Below are positions 44,172 to 51,582 of a stretch of DNA of 64,000 nt, one piece after another (within the stretch, counting starts at the first letter, position 1; each line of letters begins with the position of its first letter). The notes beneath the pieces are model-generated. The model was not told the origin of the DNA. It made no database searches and saw only the letters and a list, made by a program, of their open reading frames with translations. The position numbers were made by a program, and so were the translations under genes. Origin of the DNA: Polaromonas sp. (GTDB lineage: Bacteria; Pseudomonadota; Gammaproteobacteria; Burkholderiales; Burkholderiaceae_C); the NCBI RefSeq assembly GCF_012927455.1, contig NZ_JABBPE010000018.1, positions 62,001-126,000 of the forward strand, in the 5' to 3' direction.

Positions 44172-45818
44172 ATGCCAGCCCATACCAAACCCATTGCCCG
44201 CCCCGCGCTCTCCAGCCCCAAATCTGTAGTCAAATCTTCCGCAAAATCGCCTGGAAAGTCTTCGGCCAAGGTGCTCAAGCCCGCCGACTACCTGAAAAAA
44301 ATCCTTACGGCGCGGGTCTATGACGTGGCGGTGGAATCCGCCCTGGAGCCGGCCAAAAACCTGAGCCAGCGCCTGAACAACACCGTGCTGCTCAAGCGCG
44401 AAGACCAGCAGCCAGTATTCAGCTTCAAGCTGCGCGGCGCCTACAACAAGATGGCGCACCTGAGTCCGGCGCAGCTTAAAAAAGGCGTTATTTGCGCTTC
44501 GGCCGGCAACCATGCGCAAGGCGTTGCACTGAGCGCGCAAAAGCTCGGCAGCCGCGCCGTCATCGTCATGCCGACCACCACGCCGCAACTCAAGATTGAC
44601 GCGGTCAAAGGCTGGGGCGGCGAGGTGGTGCTGCACGGCGACAGCTACTCGGATGCCCATGCGCACGCCATCGCGCTGCAGAAAAAGCAAGGCCTGACTT
44701 TTGTCCATCCGTTTGACGACCCGGACGTGATTGCCGGCCAAGGCACGATTGCCATGGAAATCCTGCGGCAGCTGCAAACCCTGGGTTCGCAGAAGCTCGA
44801 CGCGGTGTTTGTCGCTATAGGCGGCGGTGGGCTGATTGCCGGCGTAGCCAACTACATCAAGGCAGTGCGCCCCGAGATCAAGGTCATCGGCGTGCAGATG
44901 AACGACTCCGACGCGATGATGCAGTCGGTGCACGCGAAAAAGCGCGTGACCCTGAGCGACGTGGGCCTGTTTTCGGACGGCACGGCGGTCAAGCTGGTGG
45001 GCGAGGAAACCTTTCGCATCAGCCGGGAACTGGTCGATGACTACATCACCGTCGATACCGACGCGGTCTGCGCCGCCATCAAGGATGTGTTTGTAGACAC
45101 GCGCAGCATTGTCGAGCCGGCAGGGGCGCTGGCAGTTGCCGCCATCAAGCAATATGTCGCCACGCACAAGACCAAGGGCGAAACCTATGCCGCCATTTTG
45201 TGCGGCGCCAACATGAACTTCGACCGCCTGCGCTTTGTGGCCGAGCGGGCCGAAGTTGGTGAGGAGCGCGAGGCGCTGTTTGCCGTGACCATTCCCGAAG
45301 AGCGCGGCAGCTTCAAGCGTTTTTGCGAGCTGATAGGCGCCCTGCCCGGCGCCCCGCGCAGCGTCACCGAGTTCAACTACCGCATCAACGACGACGCCAT
45401 GGCGCATGTGTTCGTCGGCCTGACGACATCGGCCAAAGGCGAGAGCAGCAAGATTGCCGCCCAATTCACGCGCCACGGTTTTCAGGCGCTGGACCTGACG
45501 CACGACGAGCTGGCCAAGGAGCACATCCGGCACATGGTGGGCGGACACAGCGCGCTGTCCGGCGGCGAGCGCCTGCTGCGCTTCGTCTTTCCCGAGCGTC
45601 CCGGCGCACTGATGAAGTTTCTCAGCCTGATGCGCCCGGGCTGGAACATTTCGCTGTTCCACTACCGCAACCAGGGCGCCGACTACGGCCGCATTCTGGT
45701 CGGACTGCAGGTGCCCAAGGCCGACAACAAGGTTTTCAAAGCCTTTCTGGACACGCTGGGCTACCCCCACGTCGAAGAGACCGACAACCCGGTTTATCGG
45801 CTGTTTTTGCAGCGTTGA
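44172..45818 (+). CDS. ilvA: Threonine dehydratase, biosynthetic
   Basis: Threonine to 2-oxobutanoate plus ammonia, first committed step to isoleucine; PLP-dependent. The 548-aa product has an N-terminal Ser/Lys-rich extension of about 35 residues. The PLP Lys is in PVFSFKLRGAYNKM, with SAGNHAQGVALSA and the phosphate glycine loop AIGGGGLIAG. Two ACT-like regulatory domains follow (start FAVTIPEERGSFKRF and LLRFVFPERPGALMKFLSLM), as in isoleucine-inhibited IlvA. A strong terminator lies just upstream with no clear promoter after it. Confidence 0.96.
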   Translation: MPAHTKPIARPALSSPKSVVKSSAKSPGKSSAKVLKPADYLKKILTARVYDVAVESALEPAKNLSQRLNNTVLLKREDQQPVFSFKLRGAYNKMAHLSPAQLKKGVICASAGNHAQGVALSAQKLGSRAVIVMPTTTPQLKIDAVKGWGGEVVLHGDSYSDAHAHAIALQKKQGLTFVHPFDDPDVIAGQGTIAMEILRQLQTLGSQKLDAVFVAIGGGGLIAGVANYIKAVRPEIKVIGVQMNDSDAMMQSVHAKKRVTLSDVGLFSDGTAVKLVGEETFRISRELVDDYITVDTDAVCAAIKDVFVDTRSIVEPAGALAVAAIKQYVATHKTKGETYAAILCGANMNFDRLRFVAERAEVGEEREALFAVTIPEERGSFKRFCELIGALPGAPRSVTEFNYRINDDAMAHVFVGLTTSAKGESSKIAAQFTRHGFQALDLTHDELAKEHIRHMVGGHSALSGGERLLRFVFPERPGALMKFLSLMRPGWNISLFHYRNQGADYGRILVGLQVPKADNKVFKAFLDTLGYPHVEETDNPVYRLFLQR

Positions 45819-45820
45819 AC

Positions 45821-46162
45821 ATGACTGCATCAGGCCCCAAATCGCCCAACACATCTGTCTGCCCGCGCTGCGGTGCCGGGCTGCGTTGTGCCATGGTGCG
45901 CCGCGCCGGGCCACCCCAAGCAAGCACAGTCCCCTCGGCGGGCAGCGCAGTACGCGAAGCGACAAGCATGGGGGCTGGCACATCTGCCGGGGATGCCGAA
46001 TGCTGGTGCGTGCAGTTGCCTCAGGTGATGCCGGTCCCTGCCACCTCCTCTTCCCAGCCTCCCCCGCTTCAACCCGACAACAGCGCGGCCTCGTGTTTTT
46101 GTCCCTCCTGCCTCAAGGAAATTACCGATGAACGACTCCGCTCTGCAAAGCCAAACCCTTAA
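45821..46162 (+). CDS. Cysteine-rich CWC-family protein with in-frame repeat
   Basis: A 113-aa protein with the CWC signature: CPRCGAGLRCAMV, then ECWCVQLPQ, and SCFCPSCLKEI at the end, a likely zinc-binding arrangement. Function of the family is unknown. Between the first and second Cys groups the stretch PQASTVPSAGSAVREATSMG is encoded by a truncated GC-rich repeat (45908-45976), in frame. It starts 3 bp after ilvA and overlaps cobT by 35 bp in another frame, so it is likely co-transcribed with both. Confidence 0.7.
   Translation: MTASGPKSPNTSVCPRCGAGLRCAMVRRAGPPQASTVPSAGSAVREATSMGAGTSAGDAECWCVQLPQVMPVPATSSSQPPPLQPDNSAASCFCPSCLKEITDERLRSAKPNP
45908..45976 (+). repeat. GC-rich dispersed repeat (family 2), copy C, 5'-truncated
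   Basis: CCCCTCGGCGGGCAGCG, CAGTACGCGAAGCGACAAGC, ATGGGGGC match the 3' two thirds of copies A and B (best to B: TACGCGAAGCGA). Confidence 0.75.
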
Positions 46163-47192
46163 CCTGCCCCCGATTGAACCCACCGCCGACGCCTGGCTGC
46201 AAACCCGGCTGCGCCACAAGATAGACCACAAGACCAAGCCGCTGGGCGCGCTCGGCCTGCTCGAAGCCTTGGCACTGCAGCTGGGGCTGATCCAGCGCCA
46301 GGAGAGCGTCTCGCTGTGCGATCCGCAGATGGTGGTGTTTGCCGCCGACCACGGCATTGCCGCCGAGGGCGTTTCAGCCTACCCGCAAGCCGTGACCGTG
46401 CAGATGGTCGGCAATATGCTGGCCGGCGGCGCGGCCATCAATGTGTTCGCGCGCCAGCACGGCTTTGCGCTGCAGGTGGTCGACGCTGGAGTGGCCGCTG
46501 AGCTGCCCGCGCACCCGCAACTGCTGCAGCGCAAGATCGCGCCGGGAACGAAAAACCTGTGCCGCGAGCCCGCCATGTCGCGGCTTGAGGCGCAGGCGGC
46601 GCTCACGGCCGGCATGCAGGTGGTGCAAGGCTTGCCCGGCAATGTGGTGGCCTTTGGCGAGATGGGCATTGCCAACACCTCGGCCGCAGCGCTGCTGCTG
46701 GCCCGGCTGACGGGCGCCAGCATAGAGGAGACGACCGGACGAGGCACTGGCCTCGATGACGCGCAATTGCTGCACAAGCGGGGCGTTCTGACGCGCGCGC
46801 TGACGCGCCACCCGGCCACCGAGCCGCTCGATGTCGTGGGCGAACTCGCTGCCCTGGGCGGTTTTGAAATTGCCATGATGGCGGGGGCCATGCTGCAGGC
46901 GGCGAGCGAGCGCCGCGTCGTCCTGGTCGACGGCTTTATTGCCGGCGTCGCCGCGCTGCTGGCGCAGGCGCTGGTGCCGGCGGTACAGGATTACATGGTG
47001 TTTTGCCACCGCTCTGCCGAAATCGGCCACCGCGTGCTGCTGGCGCACCTGCAGGCCAGGCCGCTGTTGGCGCTTGAGCTGCGACTCGGCGAAGGCACCG
47101 GCGCGCTGCTGGCCTGGCCGCTGCTGCAGTCGGCCGCCAACTTCCTCAACGAGATGGCGAGTTTTGAGTCGGCGGGCGTGAGTGAAAAATAA
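46128..47192 (+). CDS. cobT: Nicotinate-nucleotide--dimethylbenzimidazole phosphoribosyltransferase
   Basis: Makes alpha-ribazole phosphate, activating the lower ligand of cobalamin. The 354-aa product has DHKTKPLGALGLLEALA, FAADHGIAAEGVSAYPQAVT, GEMGIANTSAAALLLA and the catalytic Glu in LELRLGEGTGALLAWPLL. RBS AAGGA precedes the ATG. It heads the cobT-cobS-cobC set; no earlier corrin-ring genes are here, which fits assembly or salvage of the nucleotide loop. Confidence 0.96.
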   Translation: MNDSALQSQTLNLPPIEPTADAWLQTRLRHKIDHKTKPLGALGLLEALALQLGLIQRQESVSLCDPQMVVFAADHGIAAEGVSAYPQAVTVQMVGNMLAGGAAINVFARQHGFALQVVDAGVAAELPAHPQLLQRKIAPGTKNLCREPAMSRLEAQAALTAGMQVVQGLPGNVVAFGEMGIANTSAAALLLARLTGASIEETTGRGTGLDDAQLLHKRGVLTRALTRHPATEPLDVVGELAALGGFEIAMMAGAMLQAASERRVVLVDGFIAGVAALLAQALVPAVQDYMVFCHRSAEIGHRVLLAHLQARPLLALELRLGEGTGALLAWPLLQSAANFLNEMASFESAGVSEK

Positions 47193-47208
47193 TGAGGCGT
47201 GCCCGATA

Positions 47209-47262
47209 ATTGCTTCTTTTTTAATAGCTGCTAACGCACACCACACCTGGGCTACAGCCCTA
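47209..47262 (-). repeat. Approximately 50-bp dispersed repeat, copy 8 (diverged)
   Basis: TTGCTTCTTTTTTAATAGC, TGCTAACGCACACCACACCT, GGGCTACAGCCC, in the cobT-cobS spacer. Confidence 0.7.
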
Positions 47263-47279
47263 AACGGCCTCTAAAACCG

Positions 47280-48122
47280 ATGATTCAACTGATCCGCGAA
47301 TACCTGCTCGCCGTGCAGTTTTTCACGCGCATTCCGATCACCGGTCGGCTGGCCGATTGGGTCGGCTACAGCCCCGAACTGCTGCGTGCCAGCGCCGCGC
47401 ACTTTCCGGGCATTGGCGTGCTGGTGGGCGCGCTGGCGGCGGCGCTGTTCGCGTTATTGCTGGCAGTGCTGCCTGACTCGGCCTTTGCGCCGCTGCTGGC
47501 GGCCGTGCTCTCCACCGTGGCCACGGTGTTGCTGACGGGCGGCTTTCATGAGGACGGCCTGGCCGATGTGGCCGATGGCCTGGGCGGCAGCTATGAGCGC
47601 GAGCGTGCGCTGGAGATCATGAAGGACTCGCGCGTAGGCGCGTTTGGCGCAATGGCGCTGGTGCTGGCGCTATTGGGCAAAGTGGCGCTGCTAGCGTTGC
47701 TCGGCTCTGTCGAAAACGTCCCTGCCGACGGCGAAGAAGTGCTTTTTCGCAGCAGCTTTGTCTGCGCCGCGATCTGGAGCGCCCATGTCGTGTCGCGCTT
47801 CCTGCCGCTAATTGTGATTCGCCTGCTGCCGCATGTGGGCGACACCGCATCGTCCAAATCCAAACCGCTGGCCGACCGGATCAGCCGCGGCAGCCTGCTG
47901 ATCGCTTTTGTATGGTGTTTTGCGGCACTAGCTCTTGCCGCACTTGCGCTAGATGCTATTAATTTACTAGTGGCGTGCAGCTTTGCCGGGCTCGCACTGC
48001 TGTGGATGGCGCGGCTTTTCAAGCGCCGTTTACAGGGCTTCACGGGCGACTGCCTGGGCGCTACGCAGCAGGTCTGCGAAATCGCTTTCTACCTGGGCCT
48101 GGCCGTGACGGTAAACATTTGA
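47280..48122 (+). CDS. cobS: Adenosylcobinamide-GDP ribazoletransferase (cobalamin synthase)
   Basis: Joins adenosylcobinamide-GDP with alpha-ribazole in the inner membrane. The 280-aa hydrophobic protein starts IREYLLAVQFFTRIPITGRL. It carries the family motif GGFHEDGLADVADGLGGSYE and KDSRVGAFGAMALVLALLGK, with several membrane helices. It ends GDCLGATQQVCEIAFYLG, also typical. The segment around 47960 (GCTATTAATTTACTAGTGGC) is weakly like half a dispersed repeat but fits CobS coding. Confidence 0.94.
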   Translation: MIQLIREYLLAVQFFTRIPITGRLADWVGYSPELLRASAAHFPGIGVLVGALAAALFALLLAVLPDSAFAPLLAAVLSTVATVLLTGGFHEDGLADVADGLGGSYERERALEIMKDSRVGAFGAMALVLALLGKVALLALLGSVENVPADGEEVLFRSSFVCAAIWSAHVVSRFLPLIVIRLLPHVGDTASSKSKPLADRISRGSLLIAFVWCFAALALAALALDAINLLVACSFAGLALLWMARLFKRRLQGFTGDCLGATQQVCEIAFYLGLAVTVNI

Positions 48123-48132
48123 CAGCCACCTC

Positions 48133-48693
48133 ATGAAACTCTGGCTGGTCCGCCATGCGCAGCCGCTGATTGAAAGCGGCATCTGCTACGGCCAACTCGA
48201 TGTCGCGGCCGACGCCGGTGCCACCGCCGAATGCGCCCAAAAGCTCGCCGCGCAACTTCCAGCCGGCACCCGCGTCATCACCTCGCCGCTACAAAGATGT
48301 GAGCAGCTGGCGCACGTCCTGCTTGGGCTGCGGCCTGATTTAACCTGTACAACCGACGCTCGGCTGGCAGAAATGGATTTTGGCGAGTGGGAAGGCCGCG
48401 CCTGGCAGGCGATTAGCCAGGCCGAGCTGCAAGCCTGGACCAGCGACTTTGCCCACTACGTCGTGGGCCGGCACGGCGAGAGCGTGCGGGCGTTCATGGC
48501 GCGCGTCGGCTCGGCTTTCGATGCGCTGCAGGATCAACAGGATCCTGGCGACACGCTGTGGATCACCCATGCCGGGGTGATACGGGCGGTGCATCTGCTG
48601 GCGCAAGGCGTGCGGCAGATTGAGCGTGCGGATCAGTGGCCGCTCAACGCGCCGAAATATGGACAATGGCTGTCACTGAACTTGAATCCCTGA
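48133..48693 (+). CDS. cobC: Alpha-ribazole phosphatase-like histidine phosphatase
   Basis: Removes phosphate from alpha-ribazole phosphate (or the cobalamin phosphate). The 186-aa product starts LWLVRHAQPLIESGICYGQL with the RH phosphoacceptor. It has ITSPLQRCEQLAHVL, the acid Glu in AEMDFGEWEGRAWQ, and the second His in LWITHAGVIRAVHLL. It follows cobS by 10 bp. The QLDVAADA stretch is characteristic of CobC against general phosphoglycerate mutases. Confidence 0.9.
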   Translation: MKLWLVRHAQPLIESGICYGQLDVAADAGATAECAQKLAAQLPAGTRVITSPLQRCEQLAHVLLGLRPDLTCTTDARLAEMDFGEWEGRAWQAISQAELQAWTSDFAHYVVGRHGESVRAFMARVGSAFDALQDQQDPGDTLWITHAGVIRAVHLLAQGVRQIERADQWPLNAPKYGQWLSLNLNP

Positions 48694-48719
48694 ATCCAGA
48701 CACCGCAAAAGGGCAACGC

Positions 48720-49691
48720 ATGGCAGCAAATCTCGATGGTCAACTGGTGGTGGCGATCTCCTCGCGCGCCCTGTTTGATTTTGAGGAAGAGAACCTGGTG
48801 TTCGAGGCCGGGCTGGCGCAAGCCCCCGTGCCTGGCGCCAAAAAGGATGCGGCTTACATGAAGCTGCAGCTCGACCGGCTGGACGTGCCGGCCAAGCCTG
48901 GCGTGGCGTTTTCATTGATCAAGAAATTGCTGGCCTTCAATGACGCGCCCGAAGCGCTGGACCAGAGCACCAGCCCGGCCGCGCCCAGTCAGCGCGTCGA
49001 AGTGGTGATCCTGTCGCGCAACGACCCGGTCTCGGGCATGCGGGTTTTTCGCTCAGCCAAGCACTACGGCCTAAAGATAGAGCGTGGCACCTTCAACCGC
49101 GGCGAGGCGCCTTGGCGCTACCTGAAACCGCTGCACGCTAACCTGTTTTTATCGACGCACCTGAGCGACGTGCGCGAGGCCCTGGCCGCCGGCGTTCCGG
49201 CCGCGCAGGTTTACCCGCATTCGATGCGCGCCAGCGACGCGCACCCGCACGAAGTGCGCATTGCGTTTGACGGCGATGCCGTGCTGTTTTCAGACGAGGC
49301 CGAGCGCGTCTTCCAGTTGCAGGGCCTGAGCGCCTTTCAGCAGCACGAAAGCGACAAGGCAGCGCAGCCGCTGCTGGCCGGCCCGTTCAAGCCGCTGCTC
49401 GAAGCCCTGCAGCGGCTGCAGCAAGCCGGCACCTCGCGCATGCGCATTCGCACCGCGCTGGTTACCGCGCGCAGCGCGCCGGCGCACGAGCGCGCCATCC
49501 GCACGCTGATGGACTGGAACATCGAGGTCGATGAGGCGATGTTTTTGGGCGGCCTGGCCAAGGGCGAGTTTTTGCGTGAATTCGAGCCCGATTTTTTCTT
49601 CGACGACCAGACCGGTCATGTCGATTCGGCGGCCCGCCATGTCCCCTCTGGCCATGTCGCCAGCGGCGTGTCCAACCCGCTGATCCGCTGA
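48720..49691 (+). CDS. 5'-nucleotidase family protein (PF06189 type)
   Basis: A 323-aa protein starting MAANLDGQLVVAISSRALFD, followed by FEEENLVFEAG, the typical N-terminus of the cytosolic IMP/AMP 5'-nucleotidase-like family. VEVVILSRNDPVSGMRVFRS and DWNIEVDEAMFLGGLAKGEFL match HAD-type blocks of that family. I prefer the ATG at 48720 (AAGGG upstream, no overlap). An ATG at 48666 would overlap cobC by 28 bp and add 18 residues. A role in nucleotide loop salvage beside the cob genes is only inferred from position. Confidence 0.85.
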   Translation: MAANLDGQLVVAISSRALFDFEEENLVFEAGLAQAPVPGAKKDAAYMKLQLDRLDVPAKPGVAFSLIKKLLAFNDAPEALDQSTSPAAPSQRVEVVILSRNDPVSGMRVFRSAKHYGLKIERGTFNRGEAPWRYLKPLHANLFLSTHLSDVREALAAGVPAAQVYPHSMRASDAHPHEVRIAFDGDAVLFSDEAERVFQLQGLSAFQQHESDKAAQPLLAGPFKPLLEALQRLQQAGTSRMRIRTALVTARSAPAHERAIRTLMDWNIEVDEAMFLGGLAKGEFLREFEPDFFFDDQTGHVDSAARHVPSGHVASGVSNPLIR

Positions 49692-49716
49692 TCTGAATTT
49701 TCCAAAAGAGCCCTGA

Positions 49717-51582
49717 ATGACCCTCGCTTTACGCACCGCCCACAAATTCGCAGCCTTCAGGCAGTTCAGCGCCCGTGTCTGGGCCCTGTCGGCGCCCTAC
49801 TTCCGGTCAGAAGACAAATGGAAGGCGCGCGGCCTGCTGCTGGCCATCGTGGCGCTAAACCTGGGCGCGGTCTACATGCTGGTGCTGATCAACGACTGGA
49901 ACCGGGTGTTTTACGACGCGCTGCAAAACAAGGATGCGGCGGTGTTCTGGACGCAGCTGGGGCGCTTCACCTACCTGGCCTTCGGCTTCATCATCATCGC
50001 GGTCTACCGCTTTTACCTGACGCAACTGCTGGAAGTGCGCTGGCGCGCCTGGATGACGACGCATTACCTGCAGCGCTGGCTGGCCGACCACGCCTTCTAC
50101 CAGCTGGAGCTGGCGCGCTTTACCGGTGATGGAAAAGAAGCCCAAAAAACACAAGCCCAGACGCCCGACAACCCGGACCAGCGCATTCAGGAAGACATCA
50201 ACCTATTTACCAGCTACAGCATTTCGCTCAGCATGGGCCTCTTGAACGCCGTCGTCACGCTGGTGAGTTTTGTCGGCATCCTGTGGTCGCTGTCGGGCGC
50301 TTTCGCCTTCACGCTGGGCGGCGCCAGCTACAGCATTCCGGGCTTCATGGTCTGGATGGCGGTGCTTTATTGCGTGGTCGGCAGCGTCATCACCCACTAC
50401 ATCGGCCGCCCGCAAATCAGGCTCAATTTCCAGCAGCAGCAGGTGGAAGCTGACTTTCGCCACCACATGGTGCGGGTGCGCGAATACAGCGAATCGATTG
50501 CGTTGGACAAAGGCGAAGCGGTCGAGCGCGCCCACCTGGACACACGCTTTTCCGCCGTGCTGGCCAACTACCTCAAGCTGATCAAGGCGCAGAAGAACCT
50601 GGTCTGGTTTACCAACTTTTTTGGCCAGGCCGCCGTGGTGTTTCCCTTTATCGTCGCGGCGCCGCGCTTTTTCAGCGGCGCCATCCAGCTCGGCGAGCTG
50701 ATGCAGATTTCTTCCGCCTTTGGCCGCGTGCAGGACTCGCTGAGCTGGCTGGTCGACAACTACAGCGCCCTGGCGGCATGGCGCGCCACGACCGACCGCC
50801 TGACCAGCTTTGAGGACAATATAAGCGCTCTAGCCCAACAGGGACGGGCGCAAGCAGCTAGCAATTTGATAGCAAACAACAGCCATCCACTGGCCGGTGC
50901 CGACGCTCTGGCGGCCAGCGGCCTGAGCCTGAAGCTGCCCACTGGCGCAACCCTGCTGAGCGATCTGTCGCTGCAGGCCGGCCCGGGCGAAAGCGTGCTG
51001 CTTAAAGGCCCGTCGGGCAGTGGCAAGTCCACGCTGTTCCGCGCGCTGGCGGGCATCTGGCCCTTCTCCAGCGGGCAAACGCATTTACCCGACAACGCCA
51101 TGTTCATTCCGCAGCGCCCCTACTTTCCCGACGGCACGCTGCGCGCCGCGCTGGCCTACCCACAGCCGGCGACGCAGTACAGCGACGAAGCACTGCGCCA
51201 GGCCCTGACTGACGCGCTGCTGCCGCAGCTGGCCAGACGGCTCGACGAGCAGGACGCCTGGAGCCAGAAGCTGTCGGGCGGCGAACAGCAGCGCCTGGCG
51301 ATTGCCCGCGTGCTGCTGAAGCAACCCGCCTGGATTTTTGCCGACGAAGCGACCAGCGCGCTGGACGACGTGGCCGAAAAAACGCTGTATGAAAAGCTGC
51401 TGGCACTGGTTTCAAAAGCGCATGGCAGCCTGGTCTCCATCACGCACCGCCCCAACGCAGCAGCGTTTCACAGCAAGCTGTGGGAGCTGGAAAAACTGCC
51501 GGAAGGCGCGCCCGCGCTGTACCGGGTCCGTGAAAGCCCTATCCAGAATCCTCAGGAAGCAGCAAGGCCGCTGAATGCCTAA
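49717..51582 (+). CDS. SbmA/BacA-like ABC transporter (fused permease-ATPase) with in-frame repeat
   Basis: A 621-aa half-transporter. Six-helix membrane domain of the SbmA/BacA/YddA type (YDALQNKDAAVFW, then LEVRWRAWMTTHYLQRWL, are family blocks). C-terminal ATPase: Walker A GPSGSGKSTLFRALAG, signature LSGGEQQRLAIARVLL, Walker B WIFADEATSALDD, and H-loop ITHRP. Related proteins move peptides, fatty acids or vitamin B12; next to cobTSC a cobalamin or precursor substrate is plausible (inference). The linker between domains contains LAQQGRAQAASNLIAN encoded by a dispersed repeat. Confidence 0.9.
   Translation: MTLALRTAHKFAAFRQFSARVWALSAPYFRSEDKWKARGLLLAIVALNLGAVYMLVLINDWNRVFYDALQNKDAAVFWTQLGRFTYLAFGFIIIAVYRFYLTQLLEVRWRAWMTTHYLQRWLADHAFYQLELARFTGDGKEAQKTQAQTPDNPDQRIQEDINLFTSYSISLSMGLLNAVVTLVSFVGILWSLSGAFAFTLGGASYSIPGFMVWMAVLYCVVGSVITHYIGRPQIRLNFQQQQVEADFRHHMVRVREYSESIALDKGEAVERAHLDTRFSAVLANYLKLIKAQKNLVWFTNFFGQAAVVFPFIVAAPRFFSGAIQLGELMQISSAFGRVQDSLSWLVDNYSALAAWRATTDRLTSFEDNISALAQQGRAQAASNLIANNSHPLAGADALAASGLSLKLPTGATLLSDLSLQAGPGESVLLKGPSGSGKSTLFRALAGIWPFSSGQTHLPDNAMFIPQRPYFPDGTLRAALAYPQPATQYSDEALRQALTDALLPQLARRLDEQDAWSQKLSGGEQQRLAIARVLLKQPAWIFADEATSALDDVAEKTLYEKLLALVSKAHGSLVSITHRPNAAAFHSKLWELEKLPEGAPALYRVRESPIQNPQEAARPLNA
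50826..50875 (+). repeat. Approximately 50-bp dispersed repeat, copy 9 (inside ABC transporter gene)
   Basis: GCTCTAGCCCAACAGGGACG, GGCGCAAGCAGCTAGCAATT, TGATAGCAAAC. Read in the gene frame as ALAQQGRAQAASNLIAN, the same frame as copy 5 in pgi. Confidence 0.88.

Noticed and set aside
44076..45983. Minus-strand open frame of about 635 codons opposite ilvA
   Set aside because: ilvA is certain on the plus strand; the antisense product is compositionally odd and runs through a terminator and a repeat.
47945..47975. Possible tenth copy of the approximately 50-bp repeat inside cobS
   Set aside because: Only a GCTATTAATTTA stretch matches; the GCCC/GGGC half is missing and the CobS protein reads normally here.
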